This document shows, one piece after another, positions 9,806 through 20,928 of a stretch of 43,187 bases of DNA. Under the pieces are notes generated by a model. The model saw only the letters and a list, made by a program, of their open reading frames with translations. It was not told the DNA's origin and searched no databases. Each line of letters begins with the position of its first letter. The stretch's first letter is position 1. The position numbers and the translations under genes were made by a program. This DNA is from an uncultured Pelagibacteraceae bacterium (GTDB taxonomy: Bacteria; Pseudomonadota; Alphaproteobacteria; Pelagibacterales; Pelagibacteraceae). Location of the stretch: assembly GCA_902519625.1 (NCBI GenBank), contig CABYKS010000005.1:1-43187 (forward strand). The letters run 5' to 3'.

Positions 9806-12800
9806 TGAGTAAAAATTTAAGAATAACAAATAGCAAGTTTATTGATCAAACATCTAGAATATCTTTTAAGTTTGATGGTAAAACTTTATATGGGTTTAAG
9901 GGTGATACTTTAGCATCAGCTTTATTAGCAAACGATATTCACCTTGTCGGAAGAAGTTTTAAATATCACCGCCCAAGAGGAATAATGGCATGTGGTCCTG
10001 AAGAACCTAATGCGATCGTACAAGTTGGAAATGATGCATCAATGACGGAGCCAAATACAAGAGCGACTGAGATAGAGTTATATGAGGGTTTAGAAGCATC
10101 AAGTCAAAATTGCTGGCCAAGTGTTAATTTTGATATAGGGGCAGTAAATAATTTTTTCTCCCCTCTTATACCAGCAGCATTTTATTATAAAACATTCATG
10201 TGGCCTGCTAATTTTTGGAAATTATATGAATATTTTATAAGAAGATCAGCAGGCCTAGGTAAATCACCTACTGAACCAGACAAAGATATTTATGATCATA
10301 AATACTTACACTGTGATGTTTTGGTCGTTGGTGGAGGTATATCCGGAATAATAGCTGCAAAAACAGCAGCTAAGAATAATTCAAACACTGTATTAATAGA
10401 CGATAAAAATATCTTAGGTGGAACTACTCTTTTCCAAGAAAATGAATGCTTTAAAATAAACAATTCTTATTCAAACGAGTGGTTAAAAAAAGAAATTAAA
10501 AGTCTAAAATCACTTAAAAGTTTAACTATAAAAACAAGAACATCATTAGCTGCTTATCATAGTTACAATTATCTTTTAGCTAGAGAAAATTTAACAGACC
10601 ATTTAGATATAAATGAAAAAAAAGATAAAATTCGTCAAAGACTTTGGAAAATAAGAGCAAAAAAAGTAATTATAGCTACAGGATCGATGGAAAGACCATT
10701 GATTTTCAACAATAATGATAGACCTGGTATTATGCTCTCATCTTCTATCAAAAAATACATAGATTATTACGGAGTAAAATGTGGACAAAAAGTATCTTTA
10801 TTTACAAATAATGATTCAGCATATGAAACTGCAATCTCTTTAAATAATAGTGGTGTAAATATTAATTCAGTAATTGATATAAGAGATAAAACTAATTCGT
10901 CAATAGTTAAACAGGCTGAAAAGTTAGGTATTAAAATTCATTGGAAATCTACAATTGTTAATACAAATGGTTACAAAAAAATCAATTCTATTGAAATTAT
11001 GCAGTTGTCTGACGATGGAACTGCTGTTGTAGGAAAAAAAATAAAAGAAGAATGTGACTGCTTAGGTATTTCTGGAGGATGGACACCAAGAGTACATTTA
11101 TTTACTCAATCTGGCGGTAAACTCAATTTTAGAGATGAAGATAATGTTTTTTTACCAGGTAAATCAGAATTAGATCAAATAAGTATTGGATCTTGTAATG
11201 GTGATTTTGAGCTTGATGAAATAATTAAAAATACAGCTAATACAATCAATAAATTTCTAAAAGTTAATAATAATGATTATGAAAATTTAAAAATTATTTC
11301 TTCAAAAGAAATTGACAAAAAAAATATTTGGCTACTTCCATCTGATAAACCTTTGGGAAAAACTAAACCATTTTTAGATTTTCAAAACGATTCTACTGCA
11401 AATGATGTAAAATTAGCTTTAAGAGAAGGTTTTAAATCAATTGAACATGTAAAAAGATATACAACAACTGGTATGGCCACCGATCAAGGGAAATTATCTA
11501 ATATGCACGCACTTGGAATTATTGCTGAAACTGCTGGTGTTAAAATGGGTGAATTGGGAACAACTACATTTAGACCTCCTTACACTCCATTAACTTTTGG
11601 AGCGATTGTTGGAAGAAACGTTGGTGAATTTTTTGATATTACAAGAAAAACACCGATGCATGACTGGCATATAGAAAATAAAGCAGAATTTGAAAATGTC
11701 GGACAGTGGAAGAGAGCTTGGTACTATCCAATAGAAAATGAAAATATGCATGAAGCTGTTCAAAGAGAAAGTAAGGCAGCTAGAGATAGTGCTGGTATAT
11801 TAGACGCATCTACACTTGGAAAAATAGACATTCAAGGAAGTGACGCATCTGAATTTTTAAATAGAGTTTATACAAATGCATGGTCAAAATTAGAAATAGG
11901 AAAATGCAGATATGGGCTTATGCTCAATGAGGATGGAATGGTTTACGATGATGGAGTTACAACTAGATTGTCAGAAAACCATTATTTAATGACTACAACA
12001 ACTGGTGGTGCTGCCAATGTTTTATCAAAATTAGAAGATTACTTGCAAACAGAATGGCCTGAATTAGATGTGTATTTAACTTCAGTAACTGATCACTATG
12101 GTACAGTAAGTATCTGTGGACCTAATTCAAAAAAAATTCTTTCAAAAGTAATTCCTGATCTAGATTTGTCAGATAAAGAATTTCCACATATGTCATTCAA
12201 AAATGCATTAATCGATAATATAAGATGTAGAATAATGCGTATTAGCTTTACCGGTGAACATAGTTATGAAATTAATATTCAGTCATCATACGCTAAATCT
12301 GTCTGGGAAAAATGCTTTGAAGCTGGTAAAGAGTTTAAAATTACACCATACGGAACAGAGACAATGCACTTACTTAGAGCAGAAAAAGGATTTATAATAG
12401 CAGGTCAAGATACTGATGGAACAATGACTCCTGTAGACTTACAGATGGATTGGATAATTAGTAAAAAGAAATATGATTTTATTGGTAAAAGATCTTTATA
12501 CAGAAGTGATACAATTAGAGAGGATAGAAAGCAATTAGTTGGATTACTAACTGATGATCCAAAAGAAATTTTAGAAGAAGGTGCACAAATCGTTGCTGAA
12601 ACAAATAAGCAACCAATAGAAATGCTCGGTCATGTTACTTCAAGTTATTTTAGTCCAAATTTAAATAAATCAATTGCTCTTGCTGTAGTAAAAAATGGCA
12701 AAAAACTGAAGGGTCAAAAATTATTTGTTCCGATGAAAAACAAAACAATTAATGTAACTATAACAGATACAGTTTTTTTAGATAAAGAAAATAAGAGGTT

Positions 12801-12810
12801 GAATGCTTAA
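9805..12810 (+). CDS. soxA: Sarcosine oxidase, alpha subunit
   Basis: 1001 aa with N-terminal RSFKYHRPRGIMACGPEEPNA, NAD(P)/FAD GGGISGI motif and C-terminal GcvT-like domain. Confidence 0.94.
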   Translation: MSKNLRITNSKFIDQTSRISFKFDGKTLYGFKGDTLASALLANDIHLVGRSFKYHRPRGIMACGPEEPNAIVQVGNDASMTEPNTRATEIELYEGLEASSQNCWPSVNFDIGAVNNFFSPLIPAAFYYKTFMWPANFWKLYEYFIRRSAGLGKSPTEPDKDIYDHKYLHCDVLVVGGGISGIIAAKTAAKNNSNTVLIDDKNILGGTTLFQENECFKINNSYSNEWLKKEIKSLKSLKSLTIKTRTSLAAYHSYNYLLARENLTDHLDINEKKDKIRQRLWKIRAKKVIIATGSMERPLIFNNNDRPGIMLSSSIKKYIDYYGVKCGQKVSLFTNNDSAYETAISLNNSGVNINSVIDIRDKTNSSIVKQAEKLGIKIHWKSTIVNTNGYKKINSIEIMQLSDDGTAVVGKKIKEECDCLGISGGWTPRVHLFTQSGGKLNFRDEDNVFLPGKSELDQISIGSCNGDFELDEIIKNTANTINKFLKVNNNDYENLKIISSKEIDKKNIWLLPSDKPLGKTKPFLDFQNDSTANDVKLALREGFKSIEHVKRYTTTGMATDQGKLSNMHALGIIAETAGVKMGELGTTTFRPPYTPLTFGAIVGRNVGEFFDITRKTPMHDWHIENKAEFENVGQWKRAWYYPIENENMHEAVQRESKAARDSAGILDASTLGKIDIQGSDASEFLNRVYTNAWSKLEIGKCRYGLMLNEDGMVYDDGVTTRLSENHYLMTTTTGGAANVLSKLEDYLQTEWPELDVYLTSVTDHYGTVSICGPNSKKILSKVIPDLDLSDKEFPHMSFKNALIDNIRCRIMRISFTGEHSYEINIQSSYAKSVWEKCFEAGKEFKITPYGTETMHLLRAEKGFIIAGQDTDGTMTPVDLQMDWIISKKKYDFIGKRSLYRSDTIREDRKQLVGLLTDDPKEILEEGAQIVAETNKQPIEMLGHVTSSYFSPNLNKSIALAVVKNGKKLKGQKLFVPMKNKTINVTITDTVFLDKENKRLNA

Positions 12811-13363
12811 TTTTAATACTCCGATTATCGATACAAAAGAATATTCTGAAATAAAAATTTCAGAGATTGAACCAATACTTAAAATAAATTTGAGAGGTAA
12901 AAGTAGAGATTTTGTAACTAAAATTGGAAAAGAATTGTCTATAATTACTCCTGTCGACCCTAATACATCTTCAAGTAACGAAAAATTTAATCTTCTTTGG
13001 TTGAGTCCAGATGAATGGTTTTTGTACTCAAATGATAAGATTGATATAAAGGATGCTAATGTTTTAGAGAACAAACTTTTTAATGAAATTTCCAAAGTAA
13101 AACTAGGTTCTGTTACAAATGTTTCTGATCATTGGATAATGATTAATTTAAAAGGTATAAAAATTTTTGAATTATTATCAGCTGGATGTCCATTTAATTT
13201 TAATAATTTTAAAAAATCAAAAGGTGCAGTAACACAAACTTTAATTAATCATATCGATGTAATTATTCATAATAAGAATGTTAATGATTTGAATTTATTT
13301 GTTAGAAGATCGTTTTCGGCACATTTATGGTCATGGATGAACGACAGTGCTAGGTTTATTTAA
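12803..13363 (+). CDS. soxG: Sarcosine oxidase, gamma subunit
   Basis: Last gene of soxBDAG, overlapping soxA by 8 nt; WLSPDEWFLY and RRSFSAHLWSWM segments consistent with SoxG. Confidence 0.85.
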   Translation: MLNFNTPIIDTKEYSEIKISEIEPILKINLRGKSRDFVTKIGKELSIITPVDPNTSSSNEKFNLLWLSPDEWFLYSNDKIDIKDANVLENKLFNEISKVKLGSVTNVSDHWIMINLKGIKIFELLSAGCPFNFNNFKKSKGAVTQTLINHIDVIIHNKNVNDLNLFVRRSFSAHLWSWMNDSARFI

Positions 13364-14686
13364 TTTAAGCTTGAAGTAATAAATTATTATAAAAAAATAA
13401 GAAATTGAAAAAAACCAATTAATTCCTACCCATAACCAGAAGAAAGTTTCAAAACTCGCATTTATATATTTTGCGATATAAAATACTGCAATTGGGTTAA
13501 GAACATTTCTAAAAAAGTTAGAAATCATTGCATTTTCTGACTTTTTTAAGGCCATAAAAAAACCGTTTGATAGAAAAAAAACAGGGTAAGCTGGTAATAC
13601 AAAAGCTGAAATTTTTAAATATCTTTTTCCATATTCAATTACTTCTGGGTCACTTGAAAAAAAACTTGTAATTACACTTGCAGATAAAAAAACCAAAGTT
13701 CCAGCTGTAATCATTATAACAAAAGCATATTTAATAGCGGTAAAATAAGTTTCTTTGATTCTGACAAGATTATTAGCTCCATAATTTTGGGCTATTATGG
13801 ATATTATAGCAGTATTAATTCCAAGTATTGGAAGTAGAACTACTTGTTCTATACGAGTACCAACACCATAACCTGCAACAGCATATTCACCAGATTGACC
13901 TACGTAAGTAAAAATTATTGCAGCGGCTAGAGCGTAACCACATATTGATACAGAGATAGGCATAGACTGAAAAAAGATATTTTTAAAAAATAAAAATTTT
14001 GGTACCAGATATTCATTTGTAATATTTCTTACTCGTTCGTTTTTAAGAACTTTAAATAAAATAATTAAAAAAGACACTAATTGAGAAATAATCGTAGCAA
14101 TACCTATGCCCTTAACTCCAAATGCAGGTATAAATAAAAAACCAAATATTAAAATAGGATTTAATATTATGTTTAAAAGAAATGATATTACTAAAACGTT
14201 ACGGTAAGTTTTTGTATCACCTTCTGCATGAAGTAAGGAATTTAAAGAAACAACTAATATAAACAAAAAAGAACCTGAATAAATAATATTAGTGTATTCA
14301 AGTCCTAAAGATGCAACTTCTTCTGTTGATCCCATTAAAAAAAATACTCGCTCAGAGAAATATAAACCTAGAAAAGTAATAAAAATAGAGATTAAAATTC
14401 CATAATAAATAATATGAGAGAAATAATTTAAAGTTTTTTTATTATCTTTTTCACCAATACTGTTTCCTATTAAAGATGTCCCAGCAACAGTTACCCCAAT
14501 AGATGTGGCAATGATAATAAAATATATTGGGAAAGATTTACTTAAAGCCGATAGTGCTTCTGGAGAGATTTTTCCTGCAAAAAAGGTATCAACGACATTA
14601 TAAAGGGTTTGAAATAAAGTTCCTATCATAGCAGGAACAGCAAGTTTTCTTACTAGCTTAGGTATATTATCTTTTAGCAAATCCAT
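13331..14686 (-). CDS. MATE family multidrug/Na+ efflux protein
   Basis: 451 aa polytopic; LAVPAMIGTLFQTLYNVVDTFFAGKISPEALSALS N-terminal MATE signature. Confidence 0.9.
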   Translation of the reverse strand: MDLLKDNIPKLVRKLAVPAMIGTLFQTLYNVVDTFFAGKISPEALSALSKSFPIYFIIIATSIGVTVAGTSLIGNSIGEKDNKKTLNYFSHIIYYGILISIFITFLGLYFSERVFFLMGSTEEVASLGLEYTNIIYSGSFLFILVVSLNSLLHAEGDTKTYRNVLVISFLLNIILNPILIFGFLFIPAFGVKGIGIATIISQLVSFLIILFKVLKNERVRNITNEYLVPKFLFFKNIFFQSMPISVSICGYALAAAIIFTYVGQSGEYAVAGYGVGTRIEQVVLLPILGINTAIISIIAQNYGANNLVRIKETYFTAIKYAFVIMITAGTLVFLSASVITSFFSSDPEVIEYGKRYLKISAFVLPAYPVFFLSNGFFMALKKSENAMISNFFRNVLNPIAVFYIAKYINASFETFFWLWVGINWFFSISYFFIIIYYFKLKLNKPSTVVHP

Positions 14687-14688
14687 AT

Positions 14689-15588
14689 TTAAAATTCTTT
14701 TTGGAATATATGTTTTCTTCCAAGTTTTTTTGCAACATTTATTTGCTTTTGTCTCATTCTAAATCTTTCTTTTTGTGAGTTTGTTAGAGTATCGTGACAA
14801 TTTGGACATGATACACCTTCTTCATACTTACGTGATTTTTTATCTTTAATCGATATCGGCTTCCTACATCCACTGCACATGGAATAAGTACCAACAGTCA
14901 ATCCGTGCTTTAAAGAAATTCTATTGTCAAAAACATAACATTCACCTTTCCACAAACTTTTATTTTTTTTAATTTTTTTTAGGTAATTTATTATTCCACC
15001 CTTCAATTGAAATACGTTATTAAAACCCTTTTTTTCTAAATATACGCTAGCTTTTTCACATCTTATTCCACCAGTGCAGAACATAGCTATAGTTTGTTTT
15101 CTATCTAATTTTCTAAGATAATTTGGAAATTCTCTAAATTTATCAATTTCTGGATTAACTGAACCTTTAAATGTACCAACTTTATATTCAAATTGTTTTC
15201 TAGCATCAATCAATACTGTTTTTTTATTACTAATAAGTTTATTCCATTTACTTGGTTCTAGATGATTTTTCGTTTTTCTTTTTGATATTTTTATTCCCAT
15301 AGGAACTAGCTCATTTTTTATTTTAACTTTGCCTCTATGAAATATTTGAAATTTACTTTTAGATAAATTTTGACTATCGAAGTTTATAAAATTAAAAATT
15401 TTTTTAATTTTATTTAACACTAGCTCTAAATTTTTTTTGTTAGATGATATTGTTCCATTTACTCCTTCGCTAGAAATAATTATCGTTCCCCTTACATTAT
15501 ATTTACTGAAAATATCATTTAATAATTTTTTAGTTTTTTTGATTCGATGAATTTTTTTAAACTTATAGAAACCAGAAATATAATACAT
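14689..15588 (-). CDS. trhO: tRNA uridine(34) hydroxylase-like rhodanese (TrhO/YceA family)
   Basis: GVNGTISS N-terminal domain, rhodanese active-site FCTGGIRCEKAS, C-terminal CSGCRKP...CPNCHD. Confidence 0.88.
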   Translation of the reverse strand: MYYISGFYKFKKIHRIKKTKKLLNDIFSKYNVRGTIIISSEGVNGTISSNKKNLELVLNKIKKIFNFINFDSQNLSKSKFQIFHRGKVKIKNELVPMGIKISKRKTKNHLEPSKWNKLISNKKTVLIDARKQFEYKVGTFKGSVNPEIDKFREFPNYLRKLDRKQTIAMFCTGGIRCEKASVYLEKKGFNNVFQLKGGIINYLKKIKKNKSLWKGECYVFDNRISLKHGLTVGTYSMCSGCRKPISIKDKKSRKYEEGVSCPNCHDTLTNSQKERFRMRQKQINVAKKLGRKHIFQKEF

Positions 15589-16244
15589 TATAATTTTCTA
15601 CAAACAGTTAGGCCATCACCTAAAGGGATAATTAAATTTTCAACTCTTTTATTTTCATTAACATAAGAGTTAAATTCTCTTATGCTTACTGTTAATTTGT
15701 CTTGTTTATTATTATCAACAACTTCACCATGCCATAAAACATTGTCTATAACAATTAAACCATCTTTATCGATTAAATCTAGTGAATGATTAAAATAGTT
15801 TATATAATTTTCTTTATCAGCATCAATAAATACTAAATCAAATTTTTGCTTTTGATCATTTAAATTATTTAAACTTTCTAATGCTGGAGAAATAATTAAT
15901 TTAATTTTATTATCTTGAGCTGCTTTTTTAAAAAAACTTACTGCTATCTCACTTGTTTTTTGATTTTTATCTAATGCTATAATTGATCCATCATCTGGCA
16001 ATGCTAAGGACATGGATAATGTACTTAATCCAGTAAAAGTTCCGATTTCTAAAATTGTTTTTATTTTAGATAATTTGATTAATAAATGCAAAAAATGACA
16101 TTGTGATATTGAGATTTGCATTCTTTTAATATCTCCTAGTCCATCGTTATGTTTTATTATTTCTTTTTGAACAGGATGAAGTTTTGTTGAGTTATTATTT
16201 ATATATTCTTCAATTTTCTTATTAACAGTAAGATTTGAACCCAT
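15588..16244 (-). CDS. SAM-dependent O-methyltransferase (caffeoyl-CoA OMT-like)
   Basis: ILEIGTFTGLSTLSMSLALPDDG...FDLVFIDADKENYINYF...IVIDNVLWHGEV motifs. Confidence 0.88.
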   Translation of the reverse strand: MGSNLTVNKKIEEYINNNSTKLHPVQKEIIKHNDGLGDIKRMQISISQCHFLHLLIKLSKIKTILEIGTFTGLSTLSMSLALPDDGSIIALDKNQKTSEIAVSFFKKAAQDNKIKLIISPALESLNNLNDQKQKFDLVFIDADKENYINYFNHSLDLIDKDGLIVIDNVLWHGEVVDNNKQDKLTVSIREFNSYVNENKRVENLIIPLGDGLTVCRKL

Positions 16245-16245
16245 T

Positions 16246-17703
16246 CTACTTAAGTTTCTTTTTTAATATCTCATTAACCAATTGAGGATTAGCTTTACCT
16301 CCAGAAACTTTCATTGCCTGTCCTACAAAAAAACCAAATAGTTTTTCTTTTCCTGACTTGTACTCTTTCACTTTATCTTGATTTTCATTTATTACTTTTT
16401 CTATAAGTTTTTCTAGTTCCGCAGGGTCACTTTGTTGTTTAAGACCTTTCTCTTTGACTATATCTATAGGATTTTTATCTCCCTTAGCCATCATTTCAAA
16501 AACTGTTTTGGCAATTTTACCTGAAATTGTCCCATCTTTTATTAAATTGATCAATTTAGATAGATTTTTTGCACTTATTGGACTTTCTGTAATTTCTAGG
16601 TTTTTTTCATTTAATAAGGCAAATAATTCACCTGTTATCCAATTTGATGAAATTTTCACATCAGAGTTTTCAATTACAGCTTCAAAATATTTTGATGTAT
16701 CTAAATCTGATACTAAAATATTCGCTTCATAAGAGCTTAATTTAAATTTTTCAATAAAACGTGCTTTTTTTTGATCTGGAAGTTCTGGAATTTCTTTTTT
16801 AATATTTTCAACATAATCATTGCTGAATTCCAGTGGTAACAGATCTGGATCTGGAAAATACCTATAATCATGTGCGTCTTCTTTAGATCTCATTGATCTT
16901 GTTTCATTTTTTTTTGTATCAAAAAGTCTTGTTTCTTGATCAATTTTTCCACCCTCTTCCAAAATATCAACTTGTCTATTTGCTTCATGTTCTATGGCCA
17001 TTTGCATAAATTTTATTGAATTTACATTTTTAATTTCACATCTGGTTCCATATTTATCGTCACCTTGTTTTCTAACAGATACATTAACGTCTGCTCTAAG
17101 TGAGCCTTCTTGCATATTTCCATCACAGGTTCCTAAATATCGCATTATTGATCTTAATTTTTTTATATAAACATTAACTTCTTCTGGTGATCTTAGATCT
17201 GGCTTGCTTACTATTTCCATCAAAGCTACACCTGATCTATTTAAATCAACCAATGTATTTTTTGGATCAATATCATGAATGCTTTTCCCAGCATCTTGTT
17301 CTAAATGCAATCTTTCAATTCCTACGGTTTTTGATCCAGATGTCAAATCAAGAACAACAGAACCTTCACCTACAATTGGATCTTTATATTGGGATATTTG
17401 ATATCCTTGAGGTAAATCTGCATAAAAATAATTCTTTCTATCAAAAATAGATTTATTATTTATTTTAGCATTTAATCCAATTCCAGTTTTTATAGCTTGT
17501 TTAATACAGAACTCATTAATCACTGGTAACATTCCGGGAAATGCAGCATCAACTAAACTTACCTGGGTATTTGGCTCACTACCAAACTTGGTAGGTGATG
17601 TAGAAAATAATTTAGATTCGGATAGCACTTGAGCGTGAACCTCAAGTCCAATGACTACTTCATATTTTTTTCCATTTCTCTCGATCAAATAGTCTTTAGT
17701 CAT
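16246..17703 (-). CDS. gatB: Aspartyl/glutamyl-tRNA amidotransferase subunit B
   Basis: [53 protein letters not shown] motifs. Confidence 0.96.
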   Translation of the reverse strand: MTKDYLIERNGKKYEVVIGLEVHAQVLSESKLFSTSPTKFGSEPNTQVSLVDAAFPGMLPVINEFCIKQAIKTGIGLNAKINNKSIFDRKNYFYADLPQGYQISQYKDPIVGEGSVVLDLTSGSKTVGIERLHLEQDAGKSIHDIDPKNTLVDLNRSGVALMEIVSKPDLRSPEEVNVYIKKLRSIMRYLGTCDGNMQEGSLRADVNVSVRKQGDDKYGTRCEIKNVNSIKFMQMAIEHEANRQVDILEEGGKIDQETRLFDTKKNETRSMRSKEDAHDYRYFPDPDLLPLEFSNDYVENIKKEIPELPDQKKARFIEKFKLSSYEANILVSDLDTSKYFEAVIENSDVKISSNWITGELFALLNEKNLEITESPISAKNLSKLINLIKDGTISGKIAKTVFEMMAKGDKNPIDIVKEKGLKQQSDPAELEKLIEKVINENQDKVKEYKSGKEKLFGFFVGQAMKVSGGKANPQLVNEILKKKLK

Positions 17704-19156
17704 TCATCCACCACTCTTTTAAATTAAATTTAAAATTAATTTTATCCTCCATAGAATAAGCTATATTTAAAATATTTTGTTCATCAAATGACTTTCCAAT
17801 AATTTGAAGACCTAATGGATATCCTTTTTTATCTAATCCAGCTGGAATTGAAATTCCAGGTAAACCAGCAAGATTTACAGGGACTGTAAATATATCGTTT
17901 AAATACATTGAAACAGGATCGTTTGATTTTTCTCCAATTTTAAATGCTGAAGAAGGTGTTGAAGGTGTTAGTATTGCGTCAACTTTTTGAAATATATTGT
18001 TAAAATCATTTTTAATTAATCTTCTAACTTTTTGTGCCTTTAAATAATATGCATCGTAATAACCTGATGATAAAACATAAGTGCCAATCATAATTCTTCT
18101 CTTTACTTCATCACCAAATCCTGCAGATCTAGTTTTTTCATACATATCGATTAAATTATCACCTTCAGTTCTAAAACCATATTTTACGCCATCATATCTC
18201 GCAAGATTGGAAGAAGCTTCTGCAGGTGCAACTATATAGTAAGTTGGTAATGCAAATTTTGTATGTGGAAGTGATACATCAACGATTTCAGCACCACAAT
18301 CCTTTAAATAGTTTTTTCCATCATCCCATAATTTTTCAATTTCTTCCGACATTCCATCAACTCTATATTCTTTTGGAATTCCAATTTTTTTACCTTTAAT
18401 GTTTTTCGATAAATCTTTTGAGTACATAGGTCTTTTAAAATCTACAGAAGTTGAATCTTTATTGTCAAAGGAACTCATTACCTCTAATAAGAGTGCTGCA
18501 TCTTTAACATTTTTTGTCATAGGGCCCGCTTGATCTAAAGATGATGCAAATGCAACTATTCCATATCTTGAACAACTACCATAAGTAGGCTTTAAACCAA
18601 CTGTTCCTGTAAATGATGCTGGTTGTCTAATAGATCCTCCTGTATCAGTACCTATGGTTGCTGGTGTTAATTTAGCAGCTAAAGCTGATGCAGAACCACC
18701 TGAAGAACCTCCTGGAACTAAATCTTTATCTATTGGACTAATTACGTTACCAAAATAACTTGTTTCATTTGAAGAGCCCATTGCAAATTCATCACAGTTT
18801 AATTTACCTAGTAATATTGACCCACTACTCCATAAATTTTGAGTCACTGTAGACTCATATGTTGGAATAAAATTATTTAGTATTTTGCTGCTTGCTGTTG
18901 TTTTTACATTTTTTGTACAAAATAAATCTTTGACAGCAATTGGTACACCAGGCAATTGTTTATTAAAATCAGGTTTTAAGTCAAACTCAGTAGATTTTTT
19001 TAAAGCACTGTCGAAGGTTTCTTCATTATATGCGTTTAAGCTTTTAGATTTTTTTGATCGCTCAACATATGCGGATGTCGCTTCATTAGAAGAAATTTTT
19101 TTATTTTTTATATTTGAAACTAATTCTGATAAACTGAGATCAATAATTTTTGACAT
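17696..19156 (-). CDS. gatA: Aspartyl/glutamyl-tRNA amidotransferase subunit A
   Basis: Amidase signature [46 protein letters not shown]. Confidence 0.96.
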   Translation of the reverse strand: MSKIIDLSLSELVSNIKNKKISSNEATSAYVERSKKSKSLNAYNEETFDSALKKSTEFDLKPDFNKQLPGVPIAVKDLFCTKNVKTTASSKILNNFIPTYESTVTQNLWSSGSILLGKLNCDEFAMGSSNETSYFGNVISPIDKDLVPGGSSGGSASALAAKLTPATIGTDTGGSIRQPASFTGTVGLKPTYGSCSRYGIVAFASSLDQAGPMTKNVKDAALLLEVMSSFDNKDSTSVDFKRPMYSKDLSKNIKGKKIGIPKEYRVDGMSEEIEKLWDDGKNYLKDCGAEIVDVSLPHTKFALPTYYIVAPAEASSNLARYDGVKYGFRTEGDNLIDMYEKTRSAGFGDEVKRRIMIGTYVLSSGYYDAYYLKAQKVRRLIKNDFNNIFQKVDAILTPSTPSSAFKIGEKSNDPVSMYLNDIFTVPVNLAGLPGISIPAGLDKKGYPLGLQIIGKSFDEQNILNIAYSMEDKINFKFNLKEWWMND

Positions 19157-19443
19157 TATTCGACTACCTTTGGAACAACAAAAAAATCTTTATTTTCATC
19201 AGGTGAATTTTTAAGAATTTCTTCTCGTATATTTTTTGATTTAATTTCATCTTTTCTAAGTCTTAGTTTTGTTTCAACTATAGAGCTTAAAGGTTCTATA
19301 TTTTCAGTTTTTAATTCATTAAGTTGTTCAATCCACTTAAATATAGAATTTAAATCAGTCTCTAATTTCTTGGCTTTTTCCTCATCTAATGAAATTCTTG
19401 ATAATTTAGATATATGTTTAACTGTTTTAAGATCTATGGTCAT
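19156..19443 (-). CDS. gatC: Aspartyl/glutamyl-tRNA amidotransferase subunit C
   Basis: Small 95-aa ORF upstream of gat[38 protein letters not shown]. Confidence 0.92.
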   Translation of the reverse strand: MTIDLKTVKHISKLSRISLDEEKAKKLETDLNSIFKWIEQLNELKTENIEPLSSIVETKLRLRKDEIKSKNIREEILKNSPDENKDFFVVPKVVE

Positions 19444-19492
19444 GTGATATTTAAATTAAGGGCAAATTATCATTAAATATAGAAATTACAAT

Positions 19493-19948
19493 ATGATGAA
19501 CATTAGCGATATAAAGAAGCATATTAATAATAAATCTAGACTAATAGGTATTGATATGGGTTCTAAAAGAGTTGGTTTATCAATTTCTGATGAAAATAGA
19601 AAAGTCGCCACCCCTTTAAAAACGATAAATTATGAGAATATTCAAATCTTAATCGATGAGTTAGGAAAAATAATTAATGAAAATAACGTTCATGCTATTG
19701 TATTTGGAAATCCTAAAAATATGGATGGTACAGAGGGTAGTTCATCCCAATCAGTAAAAGATAAAGCAAAGTTAATATCTGAAAAAATAAAAATACCAAT
19801 ATTTATGTGGGACGAGAGACTTTCGACAGTCGGAGCATTCAATTTATCTAGTCAGCTAGATGTAAATGTTACAAAAAGAGTAAAAAATATAGATGAAAAT
19901 GCTGCTGCCTTTATACTTCAAGGAGTTTTAGATTTTTTAAATAATTAA
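19493..19948 (+). CDS. ruvX: Putative pre-16S rRNA nuclease (YqgF/RuvX)
   Basis: [50 protein letters not shown]. Confidence 0.92.
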   Translation: MMNISDIKKHINNKSRLIGIDMGSKRVGLSISDENRKVATPLKTINYENIQILIDELGKIINENNVHAIVFGNPKNMDGTEGSSSQSVKDKAKLISEKIKIPIFMWDERLSTVGAFNLSSQLDVNVTKRVKNIDENAAAFILQGVLDFLNN

Positions 19949-19964
19949 GCTTGCATTATTGGTG

Positions 19965-19980
19965 CTCTATAGCTATAGAG
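19965..19980. promoter_or_regulatory. 16-bp perfect palindrome CTCTATAGCTATAGAG in the ruvX-pyrB intergenic region
   Basis: Self-reverse-complementary; ends 9 nt before the likely pyrB ATG (19990). Confidence 0.4.
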
Positions 19981-19989
19981 TTGGTTTTA

Positions 19990-20928
19990 ATGGCAAATGT
20001 AAAAAAAGCTATTAAAATCTCAAAAAAACACCTCCTAGGAATCCAAGATCTATCAATTTCTGATGTAAACTTTATTTTATCAGAAGCGAAACAATTTATT
20101 AATCTAAACAAAAGTAAAAATAAAAAATTAGATATTTTAAGAGGAAAAACACAAATAAATTTATTTTTTGAACCTTCAACACGTACACAAAGCTCATTTG
20201 AATTAGCTGGAAAAAGATTGGGTGCAGATGTTATGTCAATGAATTTAAATAATTCTGCAATAAAAAAAGGAGAAACATTAATAGATACAGCAATGACCCT
20301 CAACGCAATGCATCCTGATATTATAGTAGTAAGGCATCAAGATTCTGGAGCATCAAATTTATTATCTCAAAAAGTTAATTGTGCAGTTTTAAATGCTGGT
20401 GATGGACGAAGAGAACATCCAACGCAAGCTTTGTTAGACGCTTTAACTATTATAGATAGAAAAGAAAAAATTGAAGGATTAAAAATTGCAATTTGTGGAG
20501 ATATTGTTCATTCAAGAGTTGCAAGATCAAATATTTATTTACTTAATATGCTAGGAGCAGAAGTAAATATTGTTGCTCCATCCAATTTAATGCCAAAAGA
20601 TATTGCTAAACTTGGAGTTAACAGTTTTTCAGATATGAAAAAAGGATTGAAAGACTGCGATATTGTTATGATGCTTAGACTTCAAAACGAAAGAATGACT
20701 AGTTCTTTTCTTTCATCTAATAGAGAATATTATGAATACTATGGGTTAACAACAGATAAATTAAAATTTGCTAAAGACGATGCGTTAATAATGCACCCTG
20801 GTCCAATGAATAGAGGTATAGAAATTGATACAAATTTAGCTGATGACATAAATAAAAGCGTAATAAAAGAACAAGTCGAACTTGGTGTAGCTGTAAGAAT
20901 GGCTTGCCTTAAAATATTTTGTGAATGA
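19990..20928 (+). CDS. pyrB: Aspartate carbamoyltransferase catalytic subunit
   Basis: [50 protein letters not shown] motifs. Track ORF starts at 19951 (TTG); the ATG at 19990 is the more conventional start. Confidence 0.94.
   Translation: MANVKKAIKISKKHLLGIQDLSISDVNFILSEAKQFINLNKSKNKKLDILRGKTQINLFFEPSTRTQSSFELAGKRLGADVMSMNLNNSAIKKGETLIDTAMTLNAMHPDIIVVRHQDSGASNLLSQKVNCAVLNAGDGRREHPTQALLDALTIIDRKEKIEGLKIAICGDIVHSRVARSNIYLLNMLGAEVNIVAPSNLMPKDIAKLGVNSFSDMKKGLKDCDIVMMLRLQNERMTSSFLSSNREYYEYYGLTTDKLKFAKDDALIMHPGPMNRGIEIDTNLADDINKSVIKEQVELGVAVRMACLKIFCE

Noticed and set aside
12778-13095. Minus-strand 105-aa ORF opposite soxG
   Set aside because: Antisense shadow of soxG with no motif or plausible start context.
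8119-13363. tRNA-Ser plus soxBDAG as an integrated genomic island
   Set aside because: No integrase, no visible direct repeat of the tRNA 3' end, and the operon sits on the 5' side of the tRNA; sarcosine oxidase is ordinary SAR11-type metabolism.
18911-18925. Second copy of the TTTTGTACAAAA palindrome core, inside gatA
   Set aside because: It lies in conserved gatA coding sequence (FCTKNVK on the minus strand); most likely a chance match in AT-rich DNA.
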